A stretch of DNA of 64,000 bases. Origin: Flammeovirgaceae bacterium UBA2338 (GTDB taxonomy: Bacteria > Bacteroidota > Bacteroidia > Cytophagales > Cyclobacteriaceae). The number at the start of each line of letters is the position of its first letter. Position 1 is the stretch's first letter. Below are positions 8,294 through 16,860 of this stretch, piece by piece. The translations under genes and the position numbers were made by a program. The DNA is taken from positions 11,763-75,762 of the forward strand of contig DDUM01000007.1 in assembly GCA_002344795.1 (NCBI GenBank), written 5' to 3'. The notes below the pieces were generated by a model that worked only from the letters and a program-made list of their open reading frames with translations, made no database searches and was not told the origin of the DNA.

Positions 8294-9271
8294 CTAGCTA
8301 AAAATATCTGTTTCTAGCGGAGCAACGAGGTTTTCAGTAAAGATGTCAAACGATTGAAAAATATGTTTATGGGGCCACAGTACTTCTATATTCCTGGCAT
8401 TGATCCTGTATATGATAGTGTAAAGTGTGCCGAAAGACTTGTCGAAGTTGGTATTGTATAGCGGAGGGTGTAAAAAACGATTGACCATGCTGGCTTCAGT
8501 TTCAAAAGGAGAAGTTATCACTTCATCCAGGTATCTTTTCCGCTCTATGGTGCCAGTCAATGAGGCGTAGTCGCCCCACTCTACCTCCATCTGGTGGTTG
8601 GTGGCCACTGGGGTATTTACAATCACAGGTTTGCGATCGGGAGATAAATACACGGTAGAGTAATTGCCAGTGTTATCGATCAGAGTAACATTATAAGCCA
8701 TGTGTACAGGCACCCTGTTTAATATTGCAATACCTTCTTCCACAGTCTTTGCAATTTCAAGGATATACCGGATGATGACAGGTATACCAAAGCCAGAACC
8801 CACGATTTTGCGACCACCAAAGGTGAGGGAGGCGGCAAGGCCACTGGCATTCATTCCATCCAACAATCCCCAGGTGCAGTCGCTTACCCCTATGACAGGC
8901 TGCAACCAGTTGGTGTACATCATGGTCCCTTCAAACATTTTGAAACTGTAGTCATAGTTGCGGATAAGGGAGGCGCTACCGTTTGTCCACGCCACCTGCG
9001 AACATCCGGACATGTAGGCGGGTGGACAATACATACTTAAAAATCTTCCTTCAAGATCGCCACCACCCGCCAGCATCACCAGATGATCGTACATTGGCAA
9101 AAGCTCTGGCATATGGCGTTTAAATTCTGAATAGGAAGTGAGGTAGCCTTTTCTGGCCATACTACCTTCTGATAAAAACCATGTTTTATAATGAGGCCAT
9201 GTCCGGTCGAAAAGGGCTTTCCACTTTTCACCAGGTTTATCTTCCTGAATACAATTGAAAGAAATGTGCAT
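8294..9271 (-). CDS. C45-family (acyl-CoA:6-APA acyltransferase-like) Ntn-hydrolase
   Basis: This is a 325-residue protein of the peptidase C45/AAT superfamily. The nucleophile is probably Cys90 in MSGCSQVAWT, followed by RNYDYSFKMFEG and the glycine-rich GLAASLTFGG typical of this fold. Ntn-hydrolases of this family cleave linear amides after autocatalytic exposure of the Cys. Here the Cys follows about 89 residues, as in the bacterial members that carry a pro-region. There is no signal peptide. It lies seven bases after the ATP-grasp ligase gene, so ligase and amide hydrolase are made together, which suggests formation and later removal of an amide. Confidence 0.83.
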   Translation of the reverse strand: MHISFNCIQEDKPGEKWKALFDRTWPHYKTWFLSEGSMARKGYLTSYSEFKRHMPELLPMYDHLVMLAGGGDLEGRFLSMYCPPAYMSGCSQVAWTNGSASLIRNYDYSFKMFEGTMMYTNWLQPVIGVSDCTWGLLDGMNASGLAASLTFGGRKIVGSGFGIPVIIRYILEIAKTVEEGIAILNRVPVHMAYNVTLIDNTGNYSTVYLSPDRKPVIVNTPVATNHQMEVEWGDYASLTGTIERKRYLDEVITSPFETEASMVNRFLHPPLYNTNFDKSFGTLYTIIYRINARNIEVLWPHKHIFQSFDIFTENLVAPLETDIFS

Positions 9272-9278
9272 TCGAAAC

Positions 9279-10877
9279 TTATATCATTTTAAAGCCACCG
9301 ATTTCTGCTGCTTCATGTTTTGGTGTTTTGACAACAGTAAATGGCACGGCTGCATAAGAACGTTTAATAGCATCAATCCAGCTTTTTGCCCGGGGTTTTA
9401 ATTGAAAGTCATCGGTCATAAGCCTGCCCCGCATAACGAGGATACCCATATCTGCACCTTCATAGAAATAATCATTGGCTCGGCTTATTCTTAAAAAGAA
9501 AGCTTCGTTTTCTTTTTCCACCGCACGCCTGTGTGTGTCCATTCTGGAAAACTTGATGGTGCCATCAGGATTCATAATATAAATTCCAGAGCGTGGTGCT
9601 TGTGTTATTATTTTTACCTCTTTTTCTGTGTATTTGATGACAAGCTGTCCCCAGGAGTCAATGTTCTCTGCTTTGAACCAGCGCCTGTTAATAGCGTTAA
9701 TACTTATTTTATAGGGTTGATTCATCCATTCCAGCATGTGGAACAATATTAATGGCATATCAGACAGAGCAAACACTGCATGATTGGTGATAGAGCTCGC
9801 TCCGGTAATTCTCGGATTCAATTCACCCAAATACAGTTGCTGATTGTCCTGATCAATAAGAAAGTCCAACTCAAAGTATCCTTTGTAGCCTTCTTTTCTC
9901 AGCTGATTTCCAAAAAGCTGGGTGTATTTTCTGGCTTTTGATCGAATGGTTGGTGTAAAAGCATCCGCATAGATTTCGTTGCCACACCAACCTCCTTTGT
10001 AGGGAGTCAATTCTTTAAAACCTACCAACTCGGTCATTAGGGGCGCTACAACGGTACCATGTTGTGTTACGCATGCCTCGATTGCAGACCCACGGCAGTT
10101 GATCCGCTTCATCACTTTTACTTCCTTTTCCTTTACAATTTCATCCGCATACTTTTCCCATTCCTTTTCATTGGAAATAAAAAATGTAGTATGGCCTGAG
10201 TCGCCAAAGGGGGTTTGGATTACCAGGTCAGTGCCTAATTTCTTTTTGGTGATGGAAGTAAGATGTTTGTAGCTTTTTACTTTACTCAACAAATAAGGTA
10301 CGCAAGGAACTCCCGCTCTTTCGGCAATGCGATTGGTGTTCACTTTGTTGTCCATGGAGGTCCTCATTTTTGCAGAAGGGAAGCAGACTTCAAGGCCTAA
10401 TTTTTTGGCTAGCTTTTCTGTGCGTCCATCAAACATAAGAAAGAGCGCTTTTCCTTTTTCGCCTCTGCTTTTAATATAGTCTACTACCTCTTTGTGCTCT
10501 AAGAGATAATTATTGATGTCCTCGATGCTTTGAAACTCCTCGTGTGGAAGTTCTTCCTTGGGTGAAAATACATTGGGATGCAGCCCATCAAAACATTCAA
10601 TGTAGCAAATGAATTTAAAACCTTTGATCCACTCATCTGCACCCAGCAGGTTGAAGTTGGTGGCGCTAATAAAGTAGATGGGAGTTTCGTTGCGATAGAA
10701 AAATCTTCTGATATCAGAGATGCCATTAAGTACTGGTAAAGCGTTCTTTTTGGTTTTCTTTACCGCTTTTTTCTTAGCTGCTTTCTTTGTGGCTTTTACA
10801 GGCTTCTTTGATTTAACGGCTATTTTTTTTGTAGCCCTTGTAGTTGATTTCTTTTTTGATATACTTTTCTTTTTCAT
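9279..10877 (-). CDS. ATP-grasp ligase with Lys/Ala-rich histone-H1-like N-terminal tail
   Basis: The protein has 532 residues from the ATG at 10877; an upstream TTG at 10898 is possible but less likely. Residues 1-45 are almost only Lys, Ala, Ser, Thr and Val (KKAAKKKAVKKTKK), resembling histone H1 tails. The remainder is an ATP-grasp fold with a pre-ATP-grasp domain (60-170), a phosphate-binding loop QTPFGDSGHTTF, MKRINCRGSAIE and the Mg-binding ELDFLID/LGELNPRITGASS. Automatic pipelines tend to call such proteins biotin carboxylase, but there is no biotin-carrier partner. Carboxylate-amine ligation is more likely. The permease lies 24 bases upstream and the C45 hydrolase follows. Confidence 0.82.
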   Translation of the reverse strand: MKKKSISKKKSTTRATKKIAVKSKKPVKATKKAAKKKAVKKTKKNALPVLNGISDIRRFFYRNETPIYFISATNFNLLGADEWIKGFKFICYIECFDGLHPNVFSPKEELPHEEFQSIEDINNYLLEHKEVVDYIKSRGEKGKALFLMFDGRTEKLAKKLGLEVCFPSAKMRTSMDNKVNTNRIAERAGVPCVPYLLSKVKSYKHLTSITKKKLGTDLVIQTPFGDSGHTTFFISNEKEWEKYADEIVKEKEVKVMKRINCRGSAIEACVTQHGTVVAPLMTELVGFKELTPYKGGWCGNEIYADAFTPTIRSKARKYTQLFGNQLRKEGYKGYFELDFLIDQDNQQLYLGELNPRITGASSITNHAVFALSDMPLILFHMLEWMNQPYKISINAINRRWFKAENIDSWGQLVIKYTEKEVKIITQAPRSGIYIMNPDGTIKFSRMDTHRRAVEKENEAFFLRISRANDYFYEGADMGILVMRGRLMTDDFQLKPRAKSWIDAIKRSYAAVPFTVVKTPKHEAAEIGGFKMI

Positions 10878-10901
10878 AACAACAGCCTTTAAAACCAAAA
10901 A

Positions 10902-12344
10902 TTATTTAAACTTTTCTAATATAAGATAATCTCGCTCCTCCTTTGTAGTGGTATCTCTGCTTTTTTTTGAGATCACCCAAAATACAATTCCCAAAACACT
11001 CATAGACAGAAGAATCATCCATTCCAACGGCCAAACTAATGCGGCAGGACTTCCTGGAAGTGTGATGGCCAGCAGGATGATGATAGCGCCAGATATGGAG
11101 ATGTACCCAGTTATTTTTCCGCCTGGAGTCAGATAAGGGCGGTGTTGATTGGGGAATGACTTTCTTAATTTAATAAAAGAAAAGGACACACCCAAAAATG
11201 CAACGGCTATACAGAATGAACCTACGTCTACAAAAGCAACCATTGCGCCACGCCCGAGAAGGGAAGCGATCAGGGTAACCATTCCGCTGAAGAGCACAGC
11301 CTTGTATGGTGTTTTATATTTCAGATGTGATTTACCCAATACCGGAGAAATAATTCTCCCTCGACCCATGGCAAAAAGCACACGCGATCCCGCTAAAAAG
11401 AAACCATTCCAGCTGGTGAGTAAGCCGATGAGGATAGCAACAAGAATTCCATCCACAATAAGCTGAGAACCGAAGGCCAACTCAAAGGCTTTGGCGGTGA
11501 GCAATTCTGCTTCTAGTAACAATTGCCAATTGCCGATCATGGATGTACTAATGATGAGCAGGATATAAAACAAAACAGCGGCCACAATGGAAATGATAAT
11601 AAGCAACCCTATGGCGCGATGAGAGACAGACGCTTTTGCTTCTTCAGCTCCCTGGGGTATCGTATCAAAGCCCACCAGCCAAAAAGGAACTGTAGCAAAT
11701 ACCGCGAGAATGCCTCCAAGGATGCCTGTATTTTGATTGGACACAAAATACGGTTTCAGGTTGTTGATATCGCTTTTGTAAAAAGAAGCAACCACTACCG
11801 CTAGCACTATAATCAAAAATGCTATTGTGAGATAAACCTGGAATCGCATTGACCCTTGTACGCCAACATAATTGATCCAGGTGATTAAGGAGACAAAAAA
11901 TAATGCCAACAAAAGATGACTTCCATAAATTGTATCTCCATTGATGCTGTAGAGAGGCCACCGGTCTATAGCTGGGAAGAGGTAGCTGGTGATTTTGCCA
12001 ATGGATATGGCTTCGAATGCAGAGACGGAGATATAACCAAAGGCAAGAAACCAGCCGACTATAAATGATTTTGATGTATCGTAGGCCTTATAGGCATAAG
12101 CTACTTCTCCACCTGACACCGGGAGCATAGCCGTGACTTCTGCATAACAAAGTCCAATGAAGAGCATGAGCGTACCACCAATTACAAATCCGATGCTCGC
12201 CCCAATTGGCCCTGCTGTTTTTAGCCATGGCCCCATAGCGGTTACCCAGCCCACACCTATCATGGCCCCAAAAGCAAGACAGAAAAATCCAACTTTGCTG
12301 ATTCCGCGCTTTAAAGTTGCTCGTTCTGCTGGATGTTCGGTCAT
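10902..12344 (-). CDS. APC-superfamily amino acid/polyamine permease
   Basis: This is a 480-residue polytopic protein with about 12 membrane segments. The first segment carries the APC signature GAMIGVGWVTAMGPWLKTAGPIGASIGF, and FWLVGFDTIPQGAEEAKAS fits the conserved TM6 region. Substrates of the superfamily are amino acids, polyamines and related amines. It is placed between the decarboxylase (73 bases upstream) and the ATP-grasp ligase (24 bases downstream), so it probably imports the pathway substrate or exchanges substrate for product. Confidence 0.9.
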   Translation of the reverse strand: MTEHPAERATLKRGISKVGFFCLAFGAMIGVGWVTAMGPWLKTAGPIGASIGFVIGGTLMLFIGLCYAEVTAMLPVSGGEVAYAYKAYDTSKSFIVGWFLAFGYISVSAFEAISIGKITSYLFPAIDRWPLYSINGDTIYGSHLLLALFFVSLITWINYVGVQGSMRFQVYLTIAFLIIVLAVVVASFYKSDINNLKPYFVSNQNTGILGGILAVFATVPFWLVGFDTIPQGAEEAKASVSHRAIGLLIIISIVAAVLFYILLIISTSMIGNWQLLLEAELLTAKAFELAFGSQLIVDGILVAILIGLLTSWNGFFLAGSRVLFAMGRGRIISPVLGKSHLKYKTPYKAVLFSGMVTLIASLLGRGAMVAFVDVGSFCIAVAFLGVSFSFIKLRKSFPNQHRPYLTPGGKITGYISISGAIIILLAITLPGSPAALVWPLEWMILLSMSVLGIVFWVISKKSRDTTTKEERDYLILEKFK

Positions 12345-12417
12345 TAAGTCTAACTTGTTTCCAATGAATATTAATTCAATCTAATAGATGCAGTTAGATT
12401 GATAAATGTATGATGGA

Positions 12418-15234
12418 TCAGTTGTTTTTAGGTGTTGTCGTTTTACTTTTTCTTTTACCATTTCCGGCACCACCCATCGCACTCATGCCAGAGGCAGCTC
12501 CCATCAAGGCAGTTCCGGATTGATGGCGATTTAATGCAGCATTGGTAAAAATACGCAATCCTAATTCAGGTCGATAGCCGTGAATTTCCTTCACATCTAA
12601 TGCCTGGAGAAAATCAAGGATTTCTTTGGTCATCACCTGACCGGGTACCAACACAGGGAAACCCGGAGGGTATGGAATTATAAATGCAGAGGAAACCAAA
12701 TGCCTTCCTTCTTCCATTAACTTTTTGCAGTCAGAAAGTTTTACATACTCGCATTTTTTTTCCTGATAGGCGAGAAAATAAGCTTCCCTCATTCTTCCTC
12801 CAGGAATGCCAGCCACAGCACGGAAGGAGTCGTGAAAATAACTGAAATCGGGAAGGGGCGGAGCCTGCTCTGTAAGGGAGTAAATTTTATCTTGAAGAAT
12901 TCTGTTCTCCTCGGGATTTAACGCATCGAACTGAAGGTCTATTTGATCTGCAATTTTTAATAGCGCACTTATTAAATAACTCACCGAACTTCTTGTGGTA
13001 CCAATGTTGGTCATAAACAACACTGAATTTCTTGAAGTCTTGTTGATTTGGATATGGAATTGATCCATCAGGTATTTGTTCTTGAAGGTGTCACCATCCA
13101 CTCCGGTATTACCAATATGCAAATTGATCTTAGTAGGATCTAGTACGAAATCATCTGAGGCCCAGGAATCCTCCAAACGTTGCCATCCGTTGTCGGGATG
13201 ATAATACTCTGTAAGGCCAGATTGGCGATACTGATCGGGTATTATGTCCTTAATAGTAAGGATTTTGAAATACTTTCGAAGCTTTGGATGATCATTGATC
13301 TTTGCGCGCAAGAGCATTGCCATCTCGATACTTTTTTCCACTAATTCATATCCTTCAAAGGAAACTTGTCTCCTGCCCACATCCAGCGAAGCCAGAATCT
13401 GATAATTGGCTGAGGTAGAAGTGTGTGTCATGTACGCTTCATGAAATGAGGTCTCTGCCTTACGCTCAAACTCCTCATCATAAATGTGGATCATCGATCC
13501 TTGCCTAAAAGAAGAAAGTGTTTTGTGTGTAGACTGTGTGGAGTAAACCCTGATCTTCACCAGCTCAGGGTTGGGCATTTTAGGAGTAACATCACCACCT
13601 TTTTCCTTTAAGTCTGCCAGATGGCTTTTATACTGTTCTTTGTATTCATCGGTTTTGTATTTCTTACAAAGTTTATTGGCTACGTACATGGCCGTTCTTT
13701 GCCTGAAGGTATGGGTGAAAGCAGCAAAACCAAACCACGCTTCATCCCATAAAAAAATCATGTCTGGTTTGATGGCGAGCACTTCCTCCATCACCTTTTC
13801 AACATTATAGACTAACCCGTCAAAGGTACAATTGGTGAGGATTAGCATCTTCACATGTTCGAGCCTTCCGCCTTTTTTGAGAGTGTGAAGTCTTCCTGTG
13901 ATTTCTGTCAACGGCACTGCGCCATACATCGAATATTTTTGCAGTGGATAAGAATCCAAATAAGTAACATAAGCACCTGCCAGCACCATAGCGTAATGAT
14001 GCGACTTGTGGCAGTCCCGATCTATAAGCACAACATCGCCCGGCTCTACCAATGCCTGCAAAACAATTTTATTGGAAGTGGAAGTACCATTGGTGGCAAA
14101 GTACGTGCGCTTGGAACCGAATGCTTTTGCGGCCAATTCTTGCGCTTTCTTTAATGGCCCGGTTGGCTGAAGTAAGGAATCTAACCCACCTGTGGTGGAG
14201 GAGGTCTCAGCCAAAAACAAGTTTCTTCCATAGAATTCTCCGAAATCGTCAATCCAGTTTGATTTGAATATGGAGTTACCTCTGGAGATTGGCATGGCGT
14301 GAAAAACCCCGGTAGGTTTTTGACTGTATTCTTTCAATGCGGTATAAAAAGGTGTTTCAAATCGATCTTTGATTCCACTTATAATAGTGAGGTGCAATTC
14401 CTGTGCATCTTCTTTTCTGTAAAATATGCGTTTGAATATTTTTAATGCAGTATCGGGTAGACTATTCACTGCATTGTCTGTGACATAATAGATATCTAGT
14501 TCAGGCCGGAGCATTCGGATGGCCTGACCGAGCAGAATGCCCATTTCATACTCCTGCACGTCCTCGTGATTTTCTTTGAACAGATGGCTGACAAATGGTT
14601 TTAAAATTCCATTTATATTTTTTGATTTAAAAGGAATCTCATAACGGATAACACAGGCTTGAATATTAGGGTTAGCCATCAATGCAACTAAAGTGTCTTG
14701 AAAAGATTTTGCATAAACCAACTGATATACAAAAGTATCCTTTGGGCCTCGTACATCAGTAAGTTTTTTGGTGATGACCTGTTCTTCTCGTGAGGTAAGA
14801 TTATCCACAAAAAGCACTTCGAAATACCTCCGTTTTATTTTAGAATCCTGTAGCTGTTTATTCCCCTTTCCTTTTAACAATGTGGCAAACGAAAATACTT
14901 CTGCGTCATTCCTGTAATCCTCGCTTACCAGTAATCTTAATATTTCCTTTATGGTGTTCTTGAGTATCTGAAATTCATCATGTTTCAAAAAATCATTAAT
15001 CACATTTATTGTAGCTACACCAGGGAATGCAAAGTACTGTTCTACTTCAAGAAGTGTTTTGATGAGTTTGGTCATTTGCGCCTTGTATTCCTCTTTATCT
15101 TCTTTGTCTTGTTTACGGGCAAGCACATAAGCCTTTAGCTTTAATTCGGTCCATAGCTCCGTCCGCAGTTGACCGATATTATAGAAATGCCCTGTGAGTA
15201 AGTTTTTCTCCTTTATTTGACGCGACTCTTTCAT
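12418..15234 (-). CDS. Orn/Lys/Arg-type PLP decarboxylase, long form
   Basis: The 938-residue protein is a fold-type I PLP enzyme. The Schiff-base lysine is K571 in STQSTHKTLSSFRQGS. Other family motifs are FATNGTSTSNK (phosphate binding), DRDCHKSHHYAM (His stacking on PLP) and FLWDEAWFGF (Asp to the pyridine nitrogen). About 330 residues precede the catalytic core and include a wing-type, receiver-like domain. The C-terminal domain ends with a Gly/Ala/Met-rich, Lys-rich tail. It is about 180 residues longer than enterobacterial AdiA or CadA. Whether arginine, lysine, ornithine or another amino acid is the substrate cannot be decided. The start ATG is preceded by a 257-base gap with an inverted repeat. 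Confidence 0.88.
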   Translation of the reverse strand: MKESRQIKEKNLLTGHFYNIGQLRTELWTELKLKAYVLARKQDKEDKEEYKAQMTKLIKTLLEVEQYFAFPGVATINVINDFLKHDEFQILKNTIKEILRLLVSEDYRNDAEVFSFATLLKGKGNKQLQDSKIKRRYFEVLFVDNLTSREEQVITKKLTDVRGPKDTFVYQLVYAKSFQDTLVALMANPNIQACVIRYEIPFKSKNINGILKPFVSHLFKENHEDVQEYEMGILLGQAIRMLRPELDIYYVTDNAVNSLPDTALKIFKRIFYRKEDAQELHLTIISGIKDRFETPFYTALKEYSQKPTGVFHAMPISRGNSIFKSNWIDDFGEFYGRNLFLAETSSTTGGLDSLLQPTGPLKKAQELAAKAFGSKRTYFATNGTSTSNKIVLQALVEPGDVVLIDRDCHKSHHYAMVLAGAYVTYLDSYPLQKYSMYGAVPLTEITGRLHTLKKGGRLEHVKMLILTNCTFDGLVYNVEKVMEEVLAIKPDMIFLWDEAWFGFAAFTHTFRQRTAMYVANKLCKKYKTDEYKEQYKSHLADLKEKGGDVTPKMPNPELVKIRVYSTQSTHKTLSSFRQGSMIHIYDEEFERKAETSFHEAYMTHTSTSANYQILASLDVGRRQVSFEGYELVEKSIEMAMLLRAKINDHPKLRKYFKILTIKDIIPDQYRQSGLTEYYHPDNGWQRLEDSWASDDFVLDPTKINLHIGNTGVDGDTFKNKYLMDQFHIQINKTSRNSVLFMTNIGTTRSSVSYLISALLKIADQIDLQFDALNPEENRILQDKIYSLTEQAPPLPDFSYFHDSFRAVAGIPGGRMREAYFLAYQEKKCEYVKLSDCKKLMEEGRHLVSSAFIIPYPPGFPVLVPGQVMTKEILDFLQALDVKEIHGYRPELGLRIFTNAALNRHQSGTALMGAASGMSAMGGAGNGKRKSKTTTPKNN

Positions 15235-15273
15235 GTGTTAATAATTATTTTTTAGTTGGTACAAGCCTGAATT

Positions 15274-15297
15274 CCTTCGCGCATATAGGCGCGAAGG
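15274..15297. repeat. GC-rich inverted repeat upstream of the decarboxylase
   Basis: CCTTCGCGC and its exact complement GCGCGAAGG flank a six-base loop (15283-15288). The site is 40 bases upstream of the decarboxylase start, within a 257-base gap that follows the VOC gene on the minus strand. It has no T-tract, so it is less a terminator than a leader hairpin or operator. The rest of the gap shows nothing recognisable. Confidence 0.5.
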
Positions 15298-15491
15298 CAT
15301 GGAACCTCCGAGCAGATTGTCATCCTTTTGGATAAACAGGGTGGATGGAGATTTCATAATACATAGATTGATACCACAGGATATAAACACCCAAAGGCAG
15401 AATATATCCTTACTAATATTGTTAATACTGTTTGCTTTTACCCAGCTAGAGGGTCTCTTATAAAGCTAAATTCTTGCGAGAAGATTAGCAA

Positions 15492-15902
15492 TTAATTTTT
15501 TGAATGAAGGGCCAGTCTGTTCCCTTCTGTATCCATAAACAATGCGAAGTGACCTACCGCATCGTTGATTAATGTTTTACTCATAATGATACGACCCCCT
15601 GCTTCTTCGATTTTGTTGAGTACGATATTCAGGTCTTTGCCTCCATTGAGGTATACCAGGGGGCCTGTGGTGTTAGGTGTACAACCTTCTCCGGCTACAA
15701 CGGCACCACCAATTCCTCTTTTGGCTGGAAAAAAAGCCATAGAGTAACCGTTTATTTCGGTTACATCCATGGTGATGTTGTATACCTGATTGTAAAATGA
15801 TACAGCACGTTCAAAATTGTAAGCGGGGATTTCAAACCAATTGACATAATGCTTTAGGTTCATTGGTTTCTCTTTCTTCACATGTTTTACTGATGCTTTC
15901 AT
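15492..15902 (-). CDS. VOC-superfamily (glyoxalase/bleomycin-resistance fold) protein
   Basis: This is a 136-residue single VOC domain with VNWFEIPAYNFERAVSFYNQVYNI at the start and FMDTEGNRLALHS at the end; the glutamate and His of the second half fit metal ligands. It may instead start at the ATG at 15863, giving 123 residues, which matches the usual family N-terminus. Both ATGs have purine-rich leaders. VOC proteins are metal-dependent isomerases, dioxygenases or binding proteins, so the function is open. It lies 28 bases after the nitrilase gene and so belongs to the aminotransferase operon. Confidence 0.83.
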   Translation of the reverse strand: MKASVKHVKKEKPMNLKHYVNWFEIPAYNFERAVSFYNQVYNITMDVTEINGYSMAFFPAKRGIGGAVVAGEGCTPNTTGPLVYLNGGKDLNIVLNKIEEAGGRIIMSKTLINDAVGHFALFMDTEGNRLALHSKN

Positions 15903-15930
15903 GGCCTCTTTCTTTAGGTTTATACTAATA

Positions 15931-16860
15931 TCATATCTTAAGTTTGTTCATCCAGCTTTGCAATACAGTTGGTTCTTCAACGTTCGTTTGCAGCACCTCT
16001 GTTATTTGTTCAAATCGAGTGGGTTTGTGTAGCTTGCCCAGCGAATTGAGGTAGGGCAGTTGAGCCCCTTGCTGGTAGATATCAAATTGAATGTTTCTAT
16101 CTCTAAAACTTTTGAGCGGCTGTCCAAGGCGCAGCACCCCCATCTCTCTGCTCCGCTTTACCCTTTCAATGTCAATCTCAATTGGAATGAGTTCTTCTCC
16201 TGTACTTGCCTGATGCAACACACGTCCATCTGGCCCACAGACAATAGAACGTCCGGTTCCTCCGTCTCCTAACCCATTGATATCAAAAATGAAACATTGA
16301 TTGATGGCTGCAGTGGCCTGAACCAATGATAACTCAATGTCCCGGTCAATTGTAGCGGTAAGGGTAGGATGAAGAATAACATCAACTCCGTTTACAGCAA
16401 GCGTGCGTGAAGTTTCGGGAAACCACATATCGTAGCAAATGGTCAATCCAAACTTTCCCACTTTAGGTACATCCCACATTAAAAATTCATCTCCTCCGGT
16501 AACACCCACCTCGTAGGGGTAAAAAGGAAACATTTTATTGTACCTTCCTACAACCTCACCTTGTGGGTTGATGACACTCGCAGTGTTATATACCTGGGCG
16601 TTCTTTTTTTGAAACATGGTGCCAGGGATTAACCAGATACCGTACCGTTTCGCGATGTCGCAAAATTCTTTTTCCGTTTCATTTGGAAACTCCATGGCAT
16701 TGTAAGTGAGTGGACCAAGTGGACATAATTCACTAAACATGATCATCTGCACCCATGGGTATACCGACATCATCACATCTATTTTATGTTTCATGATAGG
16801 CACATTGTTGAGGCCGGCCGAAACATGCATTTGAATTCCTGCTATTGAGAATGGGGTCAT
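15931..16860 (-). CDS. Carbon-nitrogen hydrolase (nitrilase superfamily amidase)
   Basis: The 309-residue protein shows the complete Glu-Lys-Cys triad: E44 in MIMFSELCPLG, K109 in GRYNKMFPF and C142 in TICYDMWFPE. Members hydrolyse nitriles, N-carbamoyl groups or amides. In polyamine routes the relatives are N-carbamoylputrescine amidase and omega-amidase. The start codon shares one base with the stop of the upstream aminotransferase (TAATG), so the two are translationally coupled. A plausible but unproven role is hydrolysing the omega-amide or carbamoyl product made by the neighbouring enzymes. Confidence 0.88.
   Translation of the reverse strand: MTPFSIAGIQMHVSAGLNNVPIMKHKIDVMMSVYPWVQMIMFSELCPLGPLTYNAMEFPNETEKEFCDIAKRYGIWLIPGTMFQKKNAQVYNTASVINPQGEVVGRYNKMFPFYPYEVGVTGGDEFLMWDVPKVGKFGLTICYDMWFPETSRTLAVNGVDVILHPTLTATIDRDIELSLVQATAAINQCFIFDINGLGDGGTGRSIVCGPDGRVLHQASTGEELIPIEIDIERVKRSREMGVLRLGQPLKSFRDRNIQFDIYQQGAQLPYLNSLGKLHKPTRFEQITEVLQTNVEEPTVLQSWMNKLKI

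Noticed and set aside
9279..10877. Biotin carboxylase as the name for the ATP-grasp protein
   Set aside because: Only the shared ATP-grasp fold supports it; no carboxyltransferase or biotin-carrier gene is nearby and the context is amine metabolism.
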